The notes under the pieces are model-generated. The model was not told where the DNA came from. It did not search any database and saw nothing but the letters and a program-made list of their open reading frames with translations. A DNA stretch of 64,000 nucleotides from Calliphora vicina (Eukaryota; Arthropoda; Insecta; Diptera; Calliphoridae): the NCBI RefSeq assembly GCF_958450345.1, contig NC_088780.1, forward strand, positions 26,807,667-26,871,666, given 5' to 3'. Shown piece by piece: positions 1 through 11,599 of this stretch. The translations under genes were made by a program, and so were the position numbers. Within the stretch, counting starts at the first letter, position 1, and each line of letters begins with the position of its first letter.

Positions 1-36
1 CGTAATACCCTCCCCACTATGGTGGTGTAAGATATA
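1..36 (-). repeat. DINE-like family 1, end of a copy (copy A)
   Basis: The first bases match the microsatellite-side terminus of the family-1 repeat seen complete at 12018-12764 and 40778-41520. The terminal hairpin arms ATACCCT and AGGGTAT-like are present, the second slightly decayed. The rest of the copy lies outside the window to the left. Confidence 0.75.
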
Positions 37-814
37 AAAAATGCATTGTTTGCGTTATATGCTTCTCCACTTCATGTGAAAATATGTTAACTTCAATTTT
101 GTCTAAAACATGTTTGAAAACGACATAAAATTTTTCTTTTTTTGAATTTTCGTTAAGCCAAATTTCAAACAATAACCAAAAAAATATAGTATTATTCGAA
201 AACGGCTAAAAACGGCTATTGAATGTAAACGAAAATTGGTTCATAACATTTGAATATATACATTTCTGTTTGCATTTAATCTGCCGAACTTTGCCGAAAT
301 TTTAAAAGCTTCGACGAAGTTACATTTCGAAAACAGTCGCAGCACTTTTAAGGTTATGTTAAAAAAATGGCTTTATTTCAAGCAAGTTAAACATTTTTAT
401 CACATTTTTTAACAAAAAACCTTACTTAATTACTTAATTTATTGTTCTCCATTTTCAATTTCTTCTTTATAACTCGCGAAATAATTTAAATATGCAATTG
501 AAAGTTTGAAAGCAATACAGGTTTTTCAACAAAATTTATTAAGTGATTACAATGCAATGTCTTTGACTGCGTGTTCTCAAACGGAATTTAATATTTAACA
601 AAAACAAAAAGCTGACTTAGTTAATTTGGAGTATTGGTTACAAAATGGCATTAAAAAAGTGCAATATTTGCATTTGAAAAATTGGACTTTAGCACAGCTT
701 TGTAGTCGTTTAACCTATAGTGCATTGGTAAAATACTTGGTAAAATTTTCTTTAAAAGCTACAGTTTTACATTAATTCAAATTTAATATTTTTCTTTATG
801 GAAAATCATTATAT
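37..814. other. AT-rich stretch, nothing recognised
   Basis: Long A and T runs with stops in all frames. No terminal repeats, coding signature or RNA-like fold was recognised by eye. Confidence 0.5.
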
Positions 815-1317
815 TTGTTCAATTCACAACTTACGTTGTACAGTCGTATGAGTTATAATCTACAATAATTGTACAAATGTTGTTGATAATTTCTATATAA
901 ATATTTTGTACGACACCTACAACATTTTTACATATGTTTTTCGAATGTTGTATAAAAATTTAAGAGTTACCAAACATTTATATTTATACATAAACAAAAA
1001 AAATTGTTAATTATAGTGTAAAATCACAACCAAACGGTAACACTGAAATCAGTTGATTTATTTAATTTATGAAAAACGATAATTTGTTTCAAATATTTGT
1101 CAATTGTTTGCATTTTTACACAATTCAGACATTAGTTTGCTATTGTTCGCTGCACTATTAATTTTACAAATCTCTGTAATGTTTTGTTTTGATCTATTTA
1201 TTTTGGCATTTTCAAGGCTTGAAAAAGTAAACATACGACTTTGCTAAATCTTTGTTCACAATCACAATAGTTGTATCATACGACGTACAACATACAACTA
1301 CGTTGTGAATTGGACAA
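815..1317 (+). mobile_element. MITE with TTGTCCAATTCACAAC ends (copy 1)
   Basis: The termini are inverted repeats: TTGTTCAATTCACAAC on the left and GTTGTGAATTGGACAA on the right. The whole 503-bp interior realigns, reversed, with 21624-22109, so this is a mobile family and not a chance palindrome. It has no coding capacity. Flanking TTATAT and TTATGT may be a decayed target duplication, so I cannot assign a superfamily. Confidence 0.7.
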
Positions 1318-1589
1318 TTATGTATAATGTTTTAGTTTTTAATGACCTCCAAAAAAACGATCAAGCTTTAAGTTCTAAGGTTTTACCTCCACAACCCTAG
1401 ACCACTTTGAAAACTTGTTTACGTTTTTCGTCAGTATGTTTTTGTATTCAGAAGTTACATTTAAGATAATGAAAATCCTAAAATCTATCCATCGATAAAA
1501 ATTTAAAAATTTCTGAAAAAAAAAAAATTAAATCGGACTATGATTTGTATGATCTTAAAGAAATCCAAAAAAATACTTACTTTTGAGGC

Positions 1590-1795
1590 TATATGTATTA
1601 ATGTATCAATCATGTATGAAAGTTATTTGGGGGCTTCGCAAATTCGATTTCAGCATACAGACGAACAAAAACTATTTGTAAATATTTAGAATATGTATAC
1701 TTTATAAGGTGGCAAATAAAAAATGTGGGAATTACAAACTGAATGACAAACTCATTTTATACCCTTTTAACGCATGCTGAAGGGTATAAAAATCT
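1590..1795 (-). repeat. DINE-like family 2 fragment, microsatellite-side end
   Basis: A diverged reverse copy of the family-2 start seen at 29277-29625: it retains a TTTCAGCATACAGACG block and the TATACTTTATAAGGTGGC-like block. It ends at 1745-1790 in a hairpin with arms TTATACCCTT and AAGGGTATAA, matching the other family-2 starts. Confidence 0.5.
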
Positions 1796-2589
1796 TTTAA
1801 TTTTTAAATCGTCAAACGATTCTTTGATTGCTATTTATATTTCCATTCTACCAACAACCTGATTTGATAAAAAATAAAGGTAAACCTTAGATTATATGCT
1901 TCATATTCCTAACAAAATTTTATTTTCATTTTATTGTATATTTTTGTGATACATATGTACCTACTAAAGTCATTTTATTTTCTGAATAAAAAGACATGAA
2001 CAAAAAAACAACTCACACAACTTAAGTATACTTCATAAGCTTCGTGGTTCGTTGAATTTTACTATAAAACTGACAGTGCCATAGCAAAATTCTAAAAATA
2101 AAGAATTCTAAAAAAAAACCTAAAAACAAATCGCAGCCTGTAATAGTAAGATCATTTCATTGCGGTTCATATGGAGAGTGAAGGAAAACAAAAAAAAAGA
2201 AGATAGTAGAAAATAAAATATTATGTTATTGAAATGTGTATAAGGAGAACTTAGAAATTTTCATATACCCTACACTCTCCGGCAAAAAGATTTGTGTGAG
2301 AGATATGAAATAAATCTTAAAAATTATATAAAATTAAGATTTTTTAATGTAGTATTTAATTCAAATAGAAATTACTGAATTATTTGTAATCTATAAGGTA
2401 GCCCTTATTTTGCACTTTTTGCGGGTTGCATATTTTATTTGATGCTTCGTTTTATGGTCTAAATTAGCAATGTTTTCAATAAAATTGCACATTGCATAAC
2501 AATGTCACTTAAAAATAGTTCTTGTGTTTTCTTTACCTATAGGATTTTAAATATAATATATTAAAAAAAACGGCTTTAGATATCGATAA
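1796..2589. other. AT-rich stretch, nothing recognised
   Basis: No coding or repeat structure that I can support. A motif near 2396 (AAGGTAGCCCTTATTTTGCA) resembles the right terminus of the small element at 15042-15328, but I found no partner terminus here. Confidence 0.4.
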
Positions 2590-2715
2590 ATCATAAAAAA
2601 ATGTATGGTATTTTTTCCGATTTTCACCTTTGAAATATCTATCATTAGTTATCCATATTGTCTATATTAAAGTCTATGTAATCCAGATATATATCAACTC
2701 CTTTAGTGAACTATT
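2590..2715 (-). repeat. DINE-like family 2 internal fragment
   Basis: Matches the middle of the family-2 copy at 48560-48950 (ATCATTAG.TATCCATAT, followed by a short AT block and AATCCAGATAT). Both termini are missing. Confidence 0.5.
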
Positions 2716-2925
2716 TTCTTTATTATGTTGCATAAAATTTCTTGCAATAAAAGGTTAAATTCTGAAACCAATTATCATAAATATTTCTAGGTATTGATCA
2801 AAATAGTTTTAATGTTTATTTTAGTTGGAAATTTCCTAGTTTAGCATTATTAATAATCTAATTACTATGCGAAATTGCTTAAAAAAACTGTATGTTTGAC
2901 TTTAGGCTAATTAAGTCCAAGTAGA

Positions 2926-2980
2926 ACAAGTAGGAGTGCTATATTCGGCAGTGCCGAATATTATACACCCACCACCAATG
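2926..2980 (-). repeat. Family-2-type 3' terminus with hairpin
   Basis: Contains AACAAGTAGGA followed by a perfect hairpin, arms TATTCGGC and GCCGAATA. This is the terminus type also seen at 44072 and, reversed, near 12905. The body of the element to its right is not clearly recognisable. Confidence 0.55.
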
Positions 2981-3142
2981 TAATACGGGCACCGACTGTT
3001 GGGCATTTTTTACAAAACATTTAGCTGGCTCATCTGATTTGATTAGTATTTTATTTTCTATTACTAGAAAATGTCAATGTATAGTGGCAAGACCGAATAA
3101 AGATTTTCATATATTTTAATCAAAAACTTATTACATATTCAA

Positions 3143-3790
3143 TAGGGTATTCCATAGATTAACCGTTAATCGGTTATTAATTAATTTTGGTCGAACAATT
3201 CAAAATTGACGATCTTCAAATTACAAATAACCCGATTAATTTTTGTCGATTAACCGAAATTTAATTTTTTTTTTCTAATTCAAATACAAATGTTAAGTAA
3301 AATTACATATTTTTCGAACATCCAATAAACATGTTTAGTGAGTATAACAACTAAATTATTTAATTTCTATGTATATGTCGGAGGAGGACATGATAATAGA
3401 TCAAACTCTAGACATTACTGATCCGAGTATTTTATCAGAACTTATCGAAATAATTAAACGTATTCAAAATCTATAAAAAATCCAAAAAGAACTTTAATGG
3501 TATAATGGAGGATTTTATATGCTTAGAGAACTGATATATTGGATGTTCTTTATCATGACTTACTTTCGATTTCTCCAACATCTAAAATCTGCTAGAGTTT
3601 TTTCCAAGTAAAGTTTTATTAAAACTAAAAAAAATTATTTATTTTTTGGTCGAATTTGATTTTCAGTTTAAAATTAAAATAAAAATTATTCGGTTAATCA
3701 AATAATTTAAAATTAATCGATTATTAACCGATTAAATCTAAATAACGATTAATTATTTGCTCGATTAACCGATTAGACCAGAAACTCTAT
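3143..3790 (+). mobile_element. hAT-like transposon remnant, TAGGGTATTC family
   Basis: The left terminus is TAGGGTATTC followed by ATTAACCG-rich subterminal sequence. The right side carries the matching inverted ATTAACCGATTA repeats and ends in a decayed CTCTA. Around 3565-3605 (plus) a frameshifted segment reads ISPTSK then SARVFSK, which resembles the conserved SPTS..SERVFS segment near the C terminus of hAT transposases (family knowledge). No clean 8-bp target duplication survives. Other copies lie at 7961-9397 and 19931-22266. Internally deleted and dead. Confidence 0.65.
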
Positions 3791-3850
3791 AAATTGAATA
3801 ACCTAATATTTAACATAGTTTTGTATGCAAAAGGTAATTTTATTCTAATT

Positions 3851-4473
3851 ATACCCTACACCACCAAAAATATTGCTCTAACCCACCTTAAACTATGTCC
3901 GTCTGGCTGGCTGGCTGTCCATGTAAACCTTGTGCGCAGAGTACAGATCGCAATTTTAAAGATATTTCGATAAAATTTGGTACATATAGCTTTTTCGGTC
4001 CAAAAAAACCTGTTGAAATTGGCTGAAATCGGTTGATTATTTCACCTAGCCCCCATACAAATGTCCTCCCGAAATTGGACTTTAGCGGTCATAAGTTTTT
4101 AATTTATATATATATCTCCACAAATTCCGCTCCAAATAAGTTTTATATATACAAAATTCATGTCACCAAATTTTGTTACGATCGGTGCATAATTAGTCAT
4201 AGCTCCCATATAGAACTGTTTCCGAAATCACTTTAACGTGCATAAATCTCTTAAAAATGTTGGTATAAACACAAAATTCAACACAAATGACTTTCATATA
4301 GACATAAGTTTCATGGCGATCGGTCCATAATTATTCATAGCTCCCATATAAGGCCCACTTCCGAAAATCACTCACGAATATAAATTATTGATATTTTAAA
4401 TGTTTTTGCTCATTTACTTGGTGTAGGGTATTATATGGTCGAGCTTGACCGACCATACTTTCATACTTGTTTT
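3851..4473 (+). repeat. DINE-like family 1, copy B
   Basis: Begins with a decayed TATACCCTACACCAC terminus and ends with a hairpin (arms TATGGTCG and CGACCATA) followed by CTTTCATACTTGTTTT. It has only one GTCC unit before GTCTGGCTGGCT, and lacks the start-proximal block and the second arm of the 5' hairpin. Open frames inside it are shared by all copies and show no sign of being genes. Confidence 0.85.
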
Positions 4474-4616
4474 ATTTTAATTTTTTTATTGTTTTTTGGT
4501 TGTAGAATGATAAATGCATACTCGAAACAAATTTGTGTTAAATTTCTTATCATTATCGATATTTATGCGAATTAATGTAATTTTAGGATGTGGGCCTTTT
4601 ATTAGAGCGTTGATAT

Positions 4617-4995
4617 TGTTACGTTATCAATTTAAATTTCAAGGTCTGTAATGGCTACATGCAATATAACTCATGTTTATGAATATTTCCATCAGTACAA
4701 AATTCTACTTATAAAACATGTTGATAATACGCAGTTATTAATACTATTTAAAAGTATGACAACATTAACTCTTAAGCGGCTAGAGGTTGGTGATTATTGT
4801 GGAAATTTAACATTCTAGTATTTCCGTTCCATTATTCGAGAGACTTCTAGAAGATAATGCTGTGTATATAAATAGTAACAGCGAGTTGTGAGTGAGGCGC
4901 TGTTAGGCTTAACATCCACTGTAAAGTGTGTGTATTAAAAGAGGGTGACTATTTTGAATTGTTGTGTAAAGTATCAAGATTATTTGAAGGAAATA
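4617..4995 (+). mobile_element. LTR fragment of a retrotransposon
   Basis: Starts with TGTTACG, the same terminal bases as the solo LTR at 50832-51415. At 4865-4890 it has a core promoter-like block TATATAAATAGTAACAGCGA closely matching those of the two other LTRs here (50832-51415 and from 63425). The 3' end is lost where mariner sequence begins. No internal domain is attached. Confidence 0.5.
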
Positions 4996-4996
4996 A

Positions 4997-5420
4997 ACCA
5001 GACTTTCCAGCCTCTTTTTAACAGGTATTGCGACATGTGGCCGAGCGTTGTCATTATGGAATATTACGCTTACAGGTTCCTTGTGAGGGTCTCATAACAA
5101 CTAGGACCCTTTTTCTCCCATCAAATACAGAGAACTACCTTAGCGTCTTATGTATTTGGCTTTGGTATTTATTCGGCTAGTTGCCCGGGCTTCACATACG
5201 ATTTCTTACGCTTCTGGTTATCGTAATGGATCCATTACAAAAATGAATTTCTTTTATAGCGTTCAATCATCATTTCGGACATTAGAAATTAGATTTCAAA
5301 GTCTTTAATTCGTATTGTACCCAATTTCCTTGCTTTTGGATGAATTTTGCTGCTCGCAAACGTTTTGAAATTGCTACTCTAGGAACATATTCACCATAAA
5401 TTGAGCAATGGGTGTGCTTC
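4997..5420 (-). pseudogene. mariner transposase remnant
   Basis: Read on the minus strand, fragments in different frames resemble mariner transposases: near 5290-5370 VAISKRLRAAKFIQKQGNWV, typical of the linker before the catalytic domain, and near 5030-5075 a DNARPHVA segment that contains the second catalytic aspartate in active relatives. The stretch between them, which should hold the first catalytic aspartate, carries several stops and frameshifts. The C-terminal part is missing, with LTR sequence abutting it on the left. Related remnants lie at 13005-13560, 34478-34975 and 55565-55915. Confidence 0.75.
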
Positions 5421-5529
5421 AGCGGTACTTTTTTCATATTAAAGAAATAAAGCAAAATTTCCCGAATATAACACTTTGTTGGTACAAAATTCGAAGTTTT
5501 CGAAGCAAACAAAAAAATGTAGTTCAATG

Positions 5530-5645
5530 TGTTTTTCGGAAGTTGGCCTTATATGGGAGCTTTGATTAATTGTGTTCTAATCATCATAAAATGGGGTTTA
5601 TGGTCAAATATGAACTGATCCAAAGAAAATATCGTTTTGTGTTCC
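5530..5645 (-). repeat. DINE-like family 1, diverged fragment
   Basis: Contains TTCGGAAGTTGGCCTTATAT and a following ATGGGAGCT..GA.TAATT block, matching one internal unit of family 1. No termini remain. Confidence 0.45.
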
Positions 5646-6036
5646 ATTTAAATATGGCAATTAGTTTTGCTGAATTTTGTAATCACTAGGCATTTATATA
5701 GGACTGAGCCCTATTCAGGGAAGATATTTTCAACCCTTTGTCCTTTTAATATACGACTAATGTGTGCAAAATTTGATAGTAGCTGAAATATACTTATAGG
5801 AAATAGCAAAATATTTAATAAAAATATAAAATATTTAAAAAAAACTATAAACCTTTTTGGAGGTTCATGACTTTAGTTGTAGTTAAACGATTATGTATAT
5901 TTTACCAATACCAAACATCAATATATAATATTTAGGAAACATTTCGCCCTCCTAAGTCTTTCCCTCGAGGTCCTATCGCTCCTTCGGCAGAAGAAAACTC
6001 GGATGGGCGTAGCTAGATAGGCTTAGAATTTGACCA
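5646..6036. other. Intergenic stretch, nothing recognised
   Basis: No supported feature. Near 5945-6010 there is a short less AT-rich patch (TCGAGGTCCTATCGCTCC) with no long open frame. Confidence 0.4.
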
Positions 6037-6523
6037 CACGCAGAGAAAAAATATAATTGGGCATGGTTACTGTAACCATTTATAAAGTTTTACAAGTTTT
6101 TTAACTATATTATAGTCACAGTAACCATTTACATGATTGTGGTAACCATAATATGGTTAACTTACGATTCACATGATTGTCTCAACCATATATATGGTTA
6201 CAGTAAACATATATATGTTTGTGGAAACCATATTTATGATGAATAATTTTATCATAATATGTTGTTCTCAGATTATGATAAGCCTTAAGCCGAGAGCATC
6301 ATAATATGATAAGTCCTTCATCATATAAATGGTTGTCACAAACATATATATGTTTACTGTAACCATATATATGGTTGAGACAATCATGTGAATCGTAAGT
6401 TAACCATATTATGGTTACCACAATCATGTAAATGGTTACTGTGACTATAATATAGTTAAAAAACTTGTAACAATATTGAAATGGTTACAGCAACCATGCC
6501 CAACTATATTTTTTCTCTACGTG
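6037..6523. mobile_element. Palindromic (foldback) MITE, 487 bp
   Basis: The two halves are inverted copies of each other almost to the centre near 6265-6295. Termini are CACGCAGAG and CTCTACGTG. Arms of about 210 bp contain repeated TGGTTACAGTAACCAT-like small palindromes (GGTTACTGTAACC, ATATATATGG). One arm has a few changes against the other. No coding capacity. If transcribed it would form a very long hairpin RNA. A 100-bp relative lies at 18176-18275. Confidence 0.85.
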
Positions 6524-7960
6524 CAGAACTTAGAATGTATATACACCTTTTGATACTACTACCAATATTTCGTTATATTATTGTACAAAATCAATATTTT
6601 TGCTATTGAATTAACAATTTACCAAAAAATACACTGCTTTTCAAACATGTTGTAGGGCACATTTCCAAGCAGCCAACTATGACTACTTCCTAAACTTGTT
6701 AAAACTAAGTAAGATTTTCCTTTTTTAATTTGTTTGAATTTTACATTTATAGAAATCCAGTATATTGGGTTCGTTGATTTTGGTTTTGCTTGAATAATTT
6801 CAGACATTGGTCGTCTTCAACAGAAAATGAGAAAAATGGCAAAAAAAAAACACAATAACAAAATTTACAATGAAAAAAGGTTGGTTTGGTTTGGTTGGTC
6901 GGTCGGTCGGTTAGTTGGGTTTGGCTCATAACCAAAGATTTGCTTACTTAACAAAAAAACGAAGAAAAAAAAAACATTCACAAGAAATGTAGAGAATAAA
7001 ACAGAAATATGTTTTATGAATTTGTCTAACGTATGGTCAAATGAAGCTAGGTAGTATAAGGATTTACGAAAGTAATACTATGGAAAACAACTAAAGAGAC
7101 AGATTTCGGTTCTAGCTACTTCCATTCATACTTTTCATGGCTGATGTGTCTTTTACATAGAATTTTTTTCTGGTAATTTTACTGGCATTTACATAATTTT
7201 AATAATAATATGCAAAACATATTTTTCTTTAAGGTTTTTGCCATTTATACTTTAAGATGTTGCTTGTTAGGTTTGATTTTACTATTTATTTTTCAGGTTT
7301 TTTTTCTTCTTGGATTTTGTTTTGCCTTCACTTATTTAAGAATTTAGATTTATTTTCAATTTGGTTTTATCTTGTTAAACACAAACACTCTAATGGAAAT
7401 GTCTTTATTTAATAAGTAAAAAATGTTTGTATAATAGGCCTTATGTCCTATTTGAAATCCATAACAATCATGTTAATATGTCTTAATTTTATTATTTATT
7501 TTCTACGTCTATAAATTGTATTAAAATATAAATATTTTTAATATTTTTGGTTATTTAACTAAAAGATTATGTTGTTATATTTTTAATATTATTGTTATTG
7601 CTGTCTCTTCTTTAGCATTATAATATATGATGATGGCAAATTTTATGCTTTTCTTCACCATATAATATGGTTGGTATGCCTTGATTGCTGGCTGGCTGGC
7701 TGATACATGTATGAATGTTCATATTTATGTTCAATGTTCATGTATGGGGTCGGGTGAGAAGAATATTTTGTAACTTTATATGAATTTATTTATGTTAAGC
7801 TTGTTCATAAATTTCCATACAATTTAATGCTTCAGTACACAATATTTCTTATTCACACAAAAACAACATCATCATTATCATCATCACCATCAGCAGCAGT
7901 AACTTCTTCGCCTTCATCTTTATCATTGTCATTATCAACAACTTTATATTGCATGTTTAG
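6524..7960. other. AT-rich stretch with low-complexity patches
   Basis: No gene or element recognised. It holds a GGTTGGTC/GGTCGGTC patch near 6885-6915, a GGCT run near 7688-7704, and an ATC/CAT/CAG trinucleotide-rich patch near 7865-7900. Confidence 0.5.
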
Positions 7961-9397
7961 TAGGGTATTCATTCGACTAATGATCGTTCGATTAATCGAA
8001 TAATTTCTTACGAATAATTATTCGAACAATTTAAAAAATGCCATTTTCGAATAACGAATAATTCGAACAATTTTATGTAGAATAATCGAATAAAACGAAT
8101 AAATGTTCATATATATTTAAATTTATTAAATTAATTAAAATTTTTCATAATTTCAAATTTAAATAAGTAATAATGACTCACAAAAATTGTATTGTTTCTG
8201 AAGTTGGACAAATAACTAAAGACAAAGAGACAAAGTGTTCCGATAGCTCCTTCTATAAATATATAAATATTACTGCAAGAAGTTGCAATTCTAAAAACAA
8301 ATCTTTCAAAATTTTTAACTTAGGATTTGAACCAATGAAAATAAAAGATACGGAATAAAATATTTGTTATTTCGCGGGCGAAATATTAGAATAATCGCTA
8401 TTAATAATCAAAATTGTAACTTAGATTAAAGTGGAGATGAATGTGGTGGAGAATGTGATTTTGAAACGGTCGTCGAAAGTGATGTTGAGGATGATATTTA
8501 TAATGATTACATTGAAATAGATGAAGGCCATGATCTTAAAATATATGTATATATGTGATGTTATTAACCGCGTACGTAAGTGTTCCAAAATTTTTAATAA
8601 ATCGAATGATAAACACAAATATTGCAAACTAATGTTTTGTTGCAAGAAAAGCATGGAGTTCGTCTTATACATGATTTTGAATATCTCTGTCTAACATGGA
8701 AATAAACTTTTTACGTATTTGTAAATGCGTCAATCATGCACTGCCTGACTTCAAATTAGCCACGTTCACTGACAATGATATCAAACTTTGGACAGATTCC
8801 CTTTATTGTGTAATTCCCCAAGCCCACTTTATTAAGGAAAGATTCGGCAACGTTGATACAGCTTGATTTATAATACAATTTGTTATAAATAATTTAGAAA
8901 TAGGAATAATTAATTTACTAAAGAATTAGTTACTCAATTTAAAACCCGAATTAATGAACGACATAAAAAAGTTCTTAATACGTTTATATTGTATTTGAAT
9001 TCAGGATTATGTCCAACTAGCTCAAATTTTTTAAAGCATAGCTCCAAAATGGAAAAAGGGGTTTGCTAGTCAATTGTTTTGTAGATTGTTCGGGAGTTAA
9101 TCTGATGAGAATATTTCTGTTGAAAATTTAATGATGGACTTTGTTTTCGAATGTTTTTTAACATTATCAATACTTGAATTCTTAATTTTAACGTTATTTT
9201 TGGTTTTCTTTAACAAACAAATATTAAAAATCCGACATCAAAACTTCATTCTTTACTTTTTTTAAAAAAATTAAATTATTCGAAAAATTCGATTAATTTT
9301 AAACGTGTGATCGAATTATTCGAACAAGTTAAAATCTCTTATTCGAATTATTCGTTTTATTCGAACAAGAGAAAAATCGAATAATTCGAATACCCTA
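7961..9397 (+). mobile_element. hAT transposon, TAGGGTATTC family, with 8-bp target duplication
   Basis: Termini are TAGGGTATTC and GAATACCCTA, directly flanked by a perfect 8-bp duplication ATGTTTAG at 7953-7960 and 9398-9405. An 8-bp duplication with short terminal repeats of this kind is characteristic of the hAT superfamily. Subterminal zones are full of ATTCGAATAATTCG-like repeats in both orientations, plausible transposase-binding sites. Length is 1437 bp, shorter than autonomous hAT elements. It carries a broken transposase. Confidence 0.88.
8400..9070 (+). pseudogene. hAT transposase pseudogene
   Basis: Plus-strand fragments in shifting frames resemble the middle of hAT transposases: an acidic tract at 8430-8530, then VRKCSKIFNKSNDKHKY near 8570-8625, a segment aligning with the region before the conserved RW motif near 8640-8700, and CINHALPDLKLATFTDNDIK near 8735-8780, followed by NLEIG..NLLTKELVTQFKTR-like text near 8890-8950. 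Stops and frameshifts fall between all of these. The N-terminal BED zinc finger and intact catalytic residues are not seen. It lies inside the element bounded by perfect target duplications and is surely non-functional. Confidence 0.65.
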
Positions 9398-9405
9398 ATG
9401 TTTAG

Positions 9406-10005
9406 GTTTTTAGAAACGAAAAAAGAAAAATAATAAAATTTACTTCTTCATTGACTTTAAGTTTCTCTCTCAATGCCATAAAGTTTTCTTACATAAATTG
9501 TTGTTTATTTTTTAAATTCAGCAAATTTAAATGGATATTTGTTTTTTCTATGTAAACTTTGTCTTTAAGGCAAACTTAACTTTTGGTGAACTTTTCAAAA
9601 AGACTCAGCTTTATCAGTTATTCCAAATAGTTTTTGAGTGCAGTCAGAATAATAACTCAGAACAAAATCAAATAATCATGTCAGTACTAATGACTTTAAC
9701 ATATCTTCTGGATTACTTAATGGTAGTCTTATAATGACTTGCATAAAATCTGATATATCATGAATTCCACCAAAGAATATAGAAGAACACCGGGTTTTAA
9801 ACTTGGTTTTTTCGATTTACGATATTCGGTAAACAACTAACCTTTGGAGTTGTTCGAAAAAAATCAAAATTTTATTCACGATTTTATTTTGTTTTTAGAA
9901 TCATGAAAATTTACATGAGATGTAACTTTAAATATTCGTATTTTAAGATGCATTTAAAAGATAATTACGTGCTCTTTAAATAAAGGACTGAAAAAATCTT
10001 AACAT
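9406..10005. other. AT-rich stretch, nothing recognised
   Basis: A 67-codon open frame at 9531-9734 has no recognisable motif and AT-driven composition; I do not call it a gene. Confidence 0.4.
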
Positions 10006-10140
10006 ACGTATCTATATATTCTATATATACAAAAATGAAATGGTCCCTGTATGTAACAAAAAAAGCCCCCTTAAGTATGCAGTACAAATTTAGATATTTT
10101 ATTTGCATATAAATAAATATGTAGGTTTTGATACATCTTA
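10006..10140 (+). mobile_element. Helitron-like fragment, internally deleted
   Basis: Repeats pieces of the element at 10456-10777 in the same order: a TCTATATATACAAAAATG start, AAATGGTCCCTGTATGTAAC, then AGTATGCAGTACAAATTTA and ATTTTATTTGCA. It lacks the 3' GC-rich terminus. Confidence 0.55.
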
Positions 10141-10176
10141 TTCTAATCTTCTAGAAGGGACAGCTATATAAGGGAC

Positions 10177-10455
10177 AGCCAGAACAAATCGTCAAAGACT
10201 TTTTCGAAAAAATGTCGCGAAAATCGTGGACGACTAAAAGAGAGACAATGTCGCTCAGTTTGTCGTTTACATAATAACCATGAAATGTTCGGCTATAAGT
10301 TAATAGAAGACAACATTGAAGATAATGTCGCTCAACTTTTCATCAACATTCAAGACATTGTCACTCATCTAGTCATCAATTGTCTTTGATATAAGACATG
10401 TCTTACATAAATCGTCAAAGACAATGTCGTCTACGACGATTTTTCCTACTGGGCT
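10177..10455. mobile_element. Small inverted-repeat element with AATCGTC motifs
   Basis: The left side AGCCAGAACAAATCGTC and the right side GACGATTTTTCCTACTGGGCT are imperfect inverted repeats. The interior repeats AAAGACAATGTCG-like and ACATTGTC blocks several times. It sits exactly between two Helitron-like segments, so it may be an insertion that split or joined them. Confidence 0.4.
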
Positions 10456-10777
10456 TCTATATATATAAAAATGAAATGGTCTATGTATGTAATGGCATCA
10501 CGTGAGAACGGCTGGAGCGATTTGGCTGATTTTTTTTTTTCACTTCGAAATTTTCAGGAGATGGTTTTGTAAGGAAAAAAAATTTTAAAATTCGAGGTTA
10601 AACTCGGAAATTTTTCAGTCCAGTCAACTGTAATAAAAAAGCTACCTAAAGTATGCAGTACAAATTTATATATTTTATTTGCAAAAAAATAAGAACAGGC
10701 AGGTTTATGTGGGTTGGAGAAACTTGAAGAACTAACATTAATAAATGCCACCGGTCGAAGCCGGGGCGGTCAACTAG
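10456..10777 (+). mobile_element. Non-autonomous Helitron
   Basis: Starts with TCTATATATATAAAAATG and ends in a GC-rich GAAGCCGGGGCGGTCAACTAG followed by T. A TC start, a CTAG end and insertion before T are the known hallmarks of canonical Helitrons, and this 5' and 3' wording is common in insect Helitrons. At 322 bp it has no Rep/helicase gene. The GC-rich 3' end carries short CCGG repeats that could form the usual terminal stem. Confidence 0.75.
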
Positions 10778-10989
10778 TATGTTAATGAAAATGAAACCAC
10801 TAAACTTACAGTTTCTTACCGTTCACCATGAGTGGCAAGGGTATAGAGTAACTTCAGTATGATAAAACTGATTTGTCGTACATTTTACAATTTGTTTGAA
10901 ACGACAATTGCACATTTGCTTTCATGAGTAATTGATATGTTGGCTTTTTATTCTTGTATTGAAATTAATGCGCGTGCTCAACATTTTTT

Positions 10990-11373
10990 CCGGCTCAAGT
11001 AAGAAACAAAATTTGGTACAGTTACCAGGACTAAGCCTATTGAAACTGGCTTAAATCGGTGCATTATTTCACCTAGCCCCCATACAAATGTCCTTCCGAA
11101 ATTGGACTTTATCGGTCATAAATGTTTAATTATTCCCTACATCACCATAGTGGGGAGGGTATAATTCGATTGTGCAGATGTTTGTAACGCCCAAAAATAT
11201 TAGTCTATCACCCACCTTAAAGTATACCGATCGACTTAGAATCACTTTCTGAGTCGATTAAACGATGTCCGTCTCATAGCTCCCATACAGACCCGCTTCC
11301 GAAAATCACTTTAACGTGCGTAAATCGCTTAAAGATGGTCGAGCTTGGCCGACCATACTTTCTTACTTGTTTT
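10990..11373 (+). repeat. DINE-like family 1, rearranged copy C
   Basis: Two pieces lie in tandem: an internal piece (10990-11130, with CACCTAGCCCCCATACAAAT) followed by a complete start hairpin at 11131-11160 and an internally deleted copy ending in the 3' hairpin and TTTCTTACTTGTTTT. The second piece lacks the microsatellite and most of the internal units. Confidence 0.8.
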
Positions 11374-11599
11374 AGTGCTGGTTTTTGGGTTCCTTACAAT
11401 ATTTTCACTTAAATTTTTTATCCTTTGACGGAAAAAATTTTCAACTCCAAAAACGATTAGAGAATACTTTAGCTAATTTATTGCATCACAACTTTTTTAA
11501 TATCCATATATGTATATTGTGGCCAAAATTTAGAAAAAGCAAAACTGTAGTCCACATTACCCAAAGTTACTCTATATAAGTTCATCATTCCGTTTGTAG

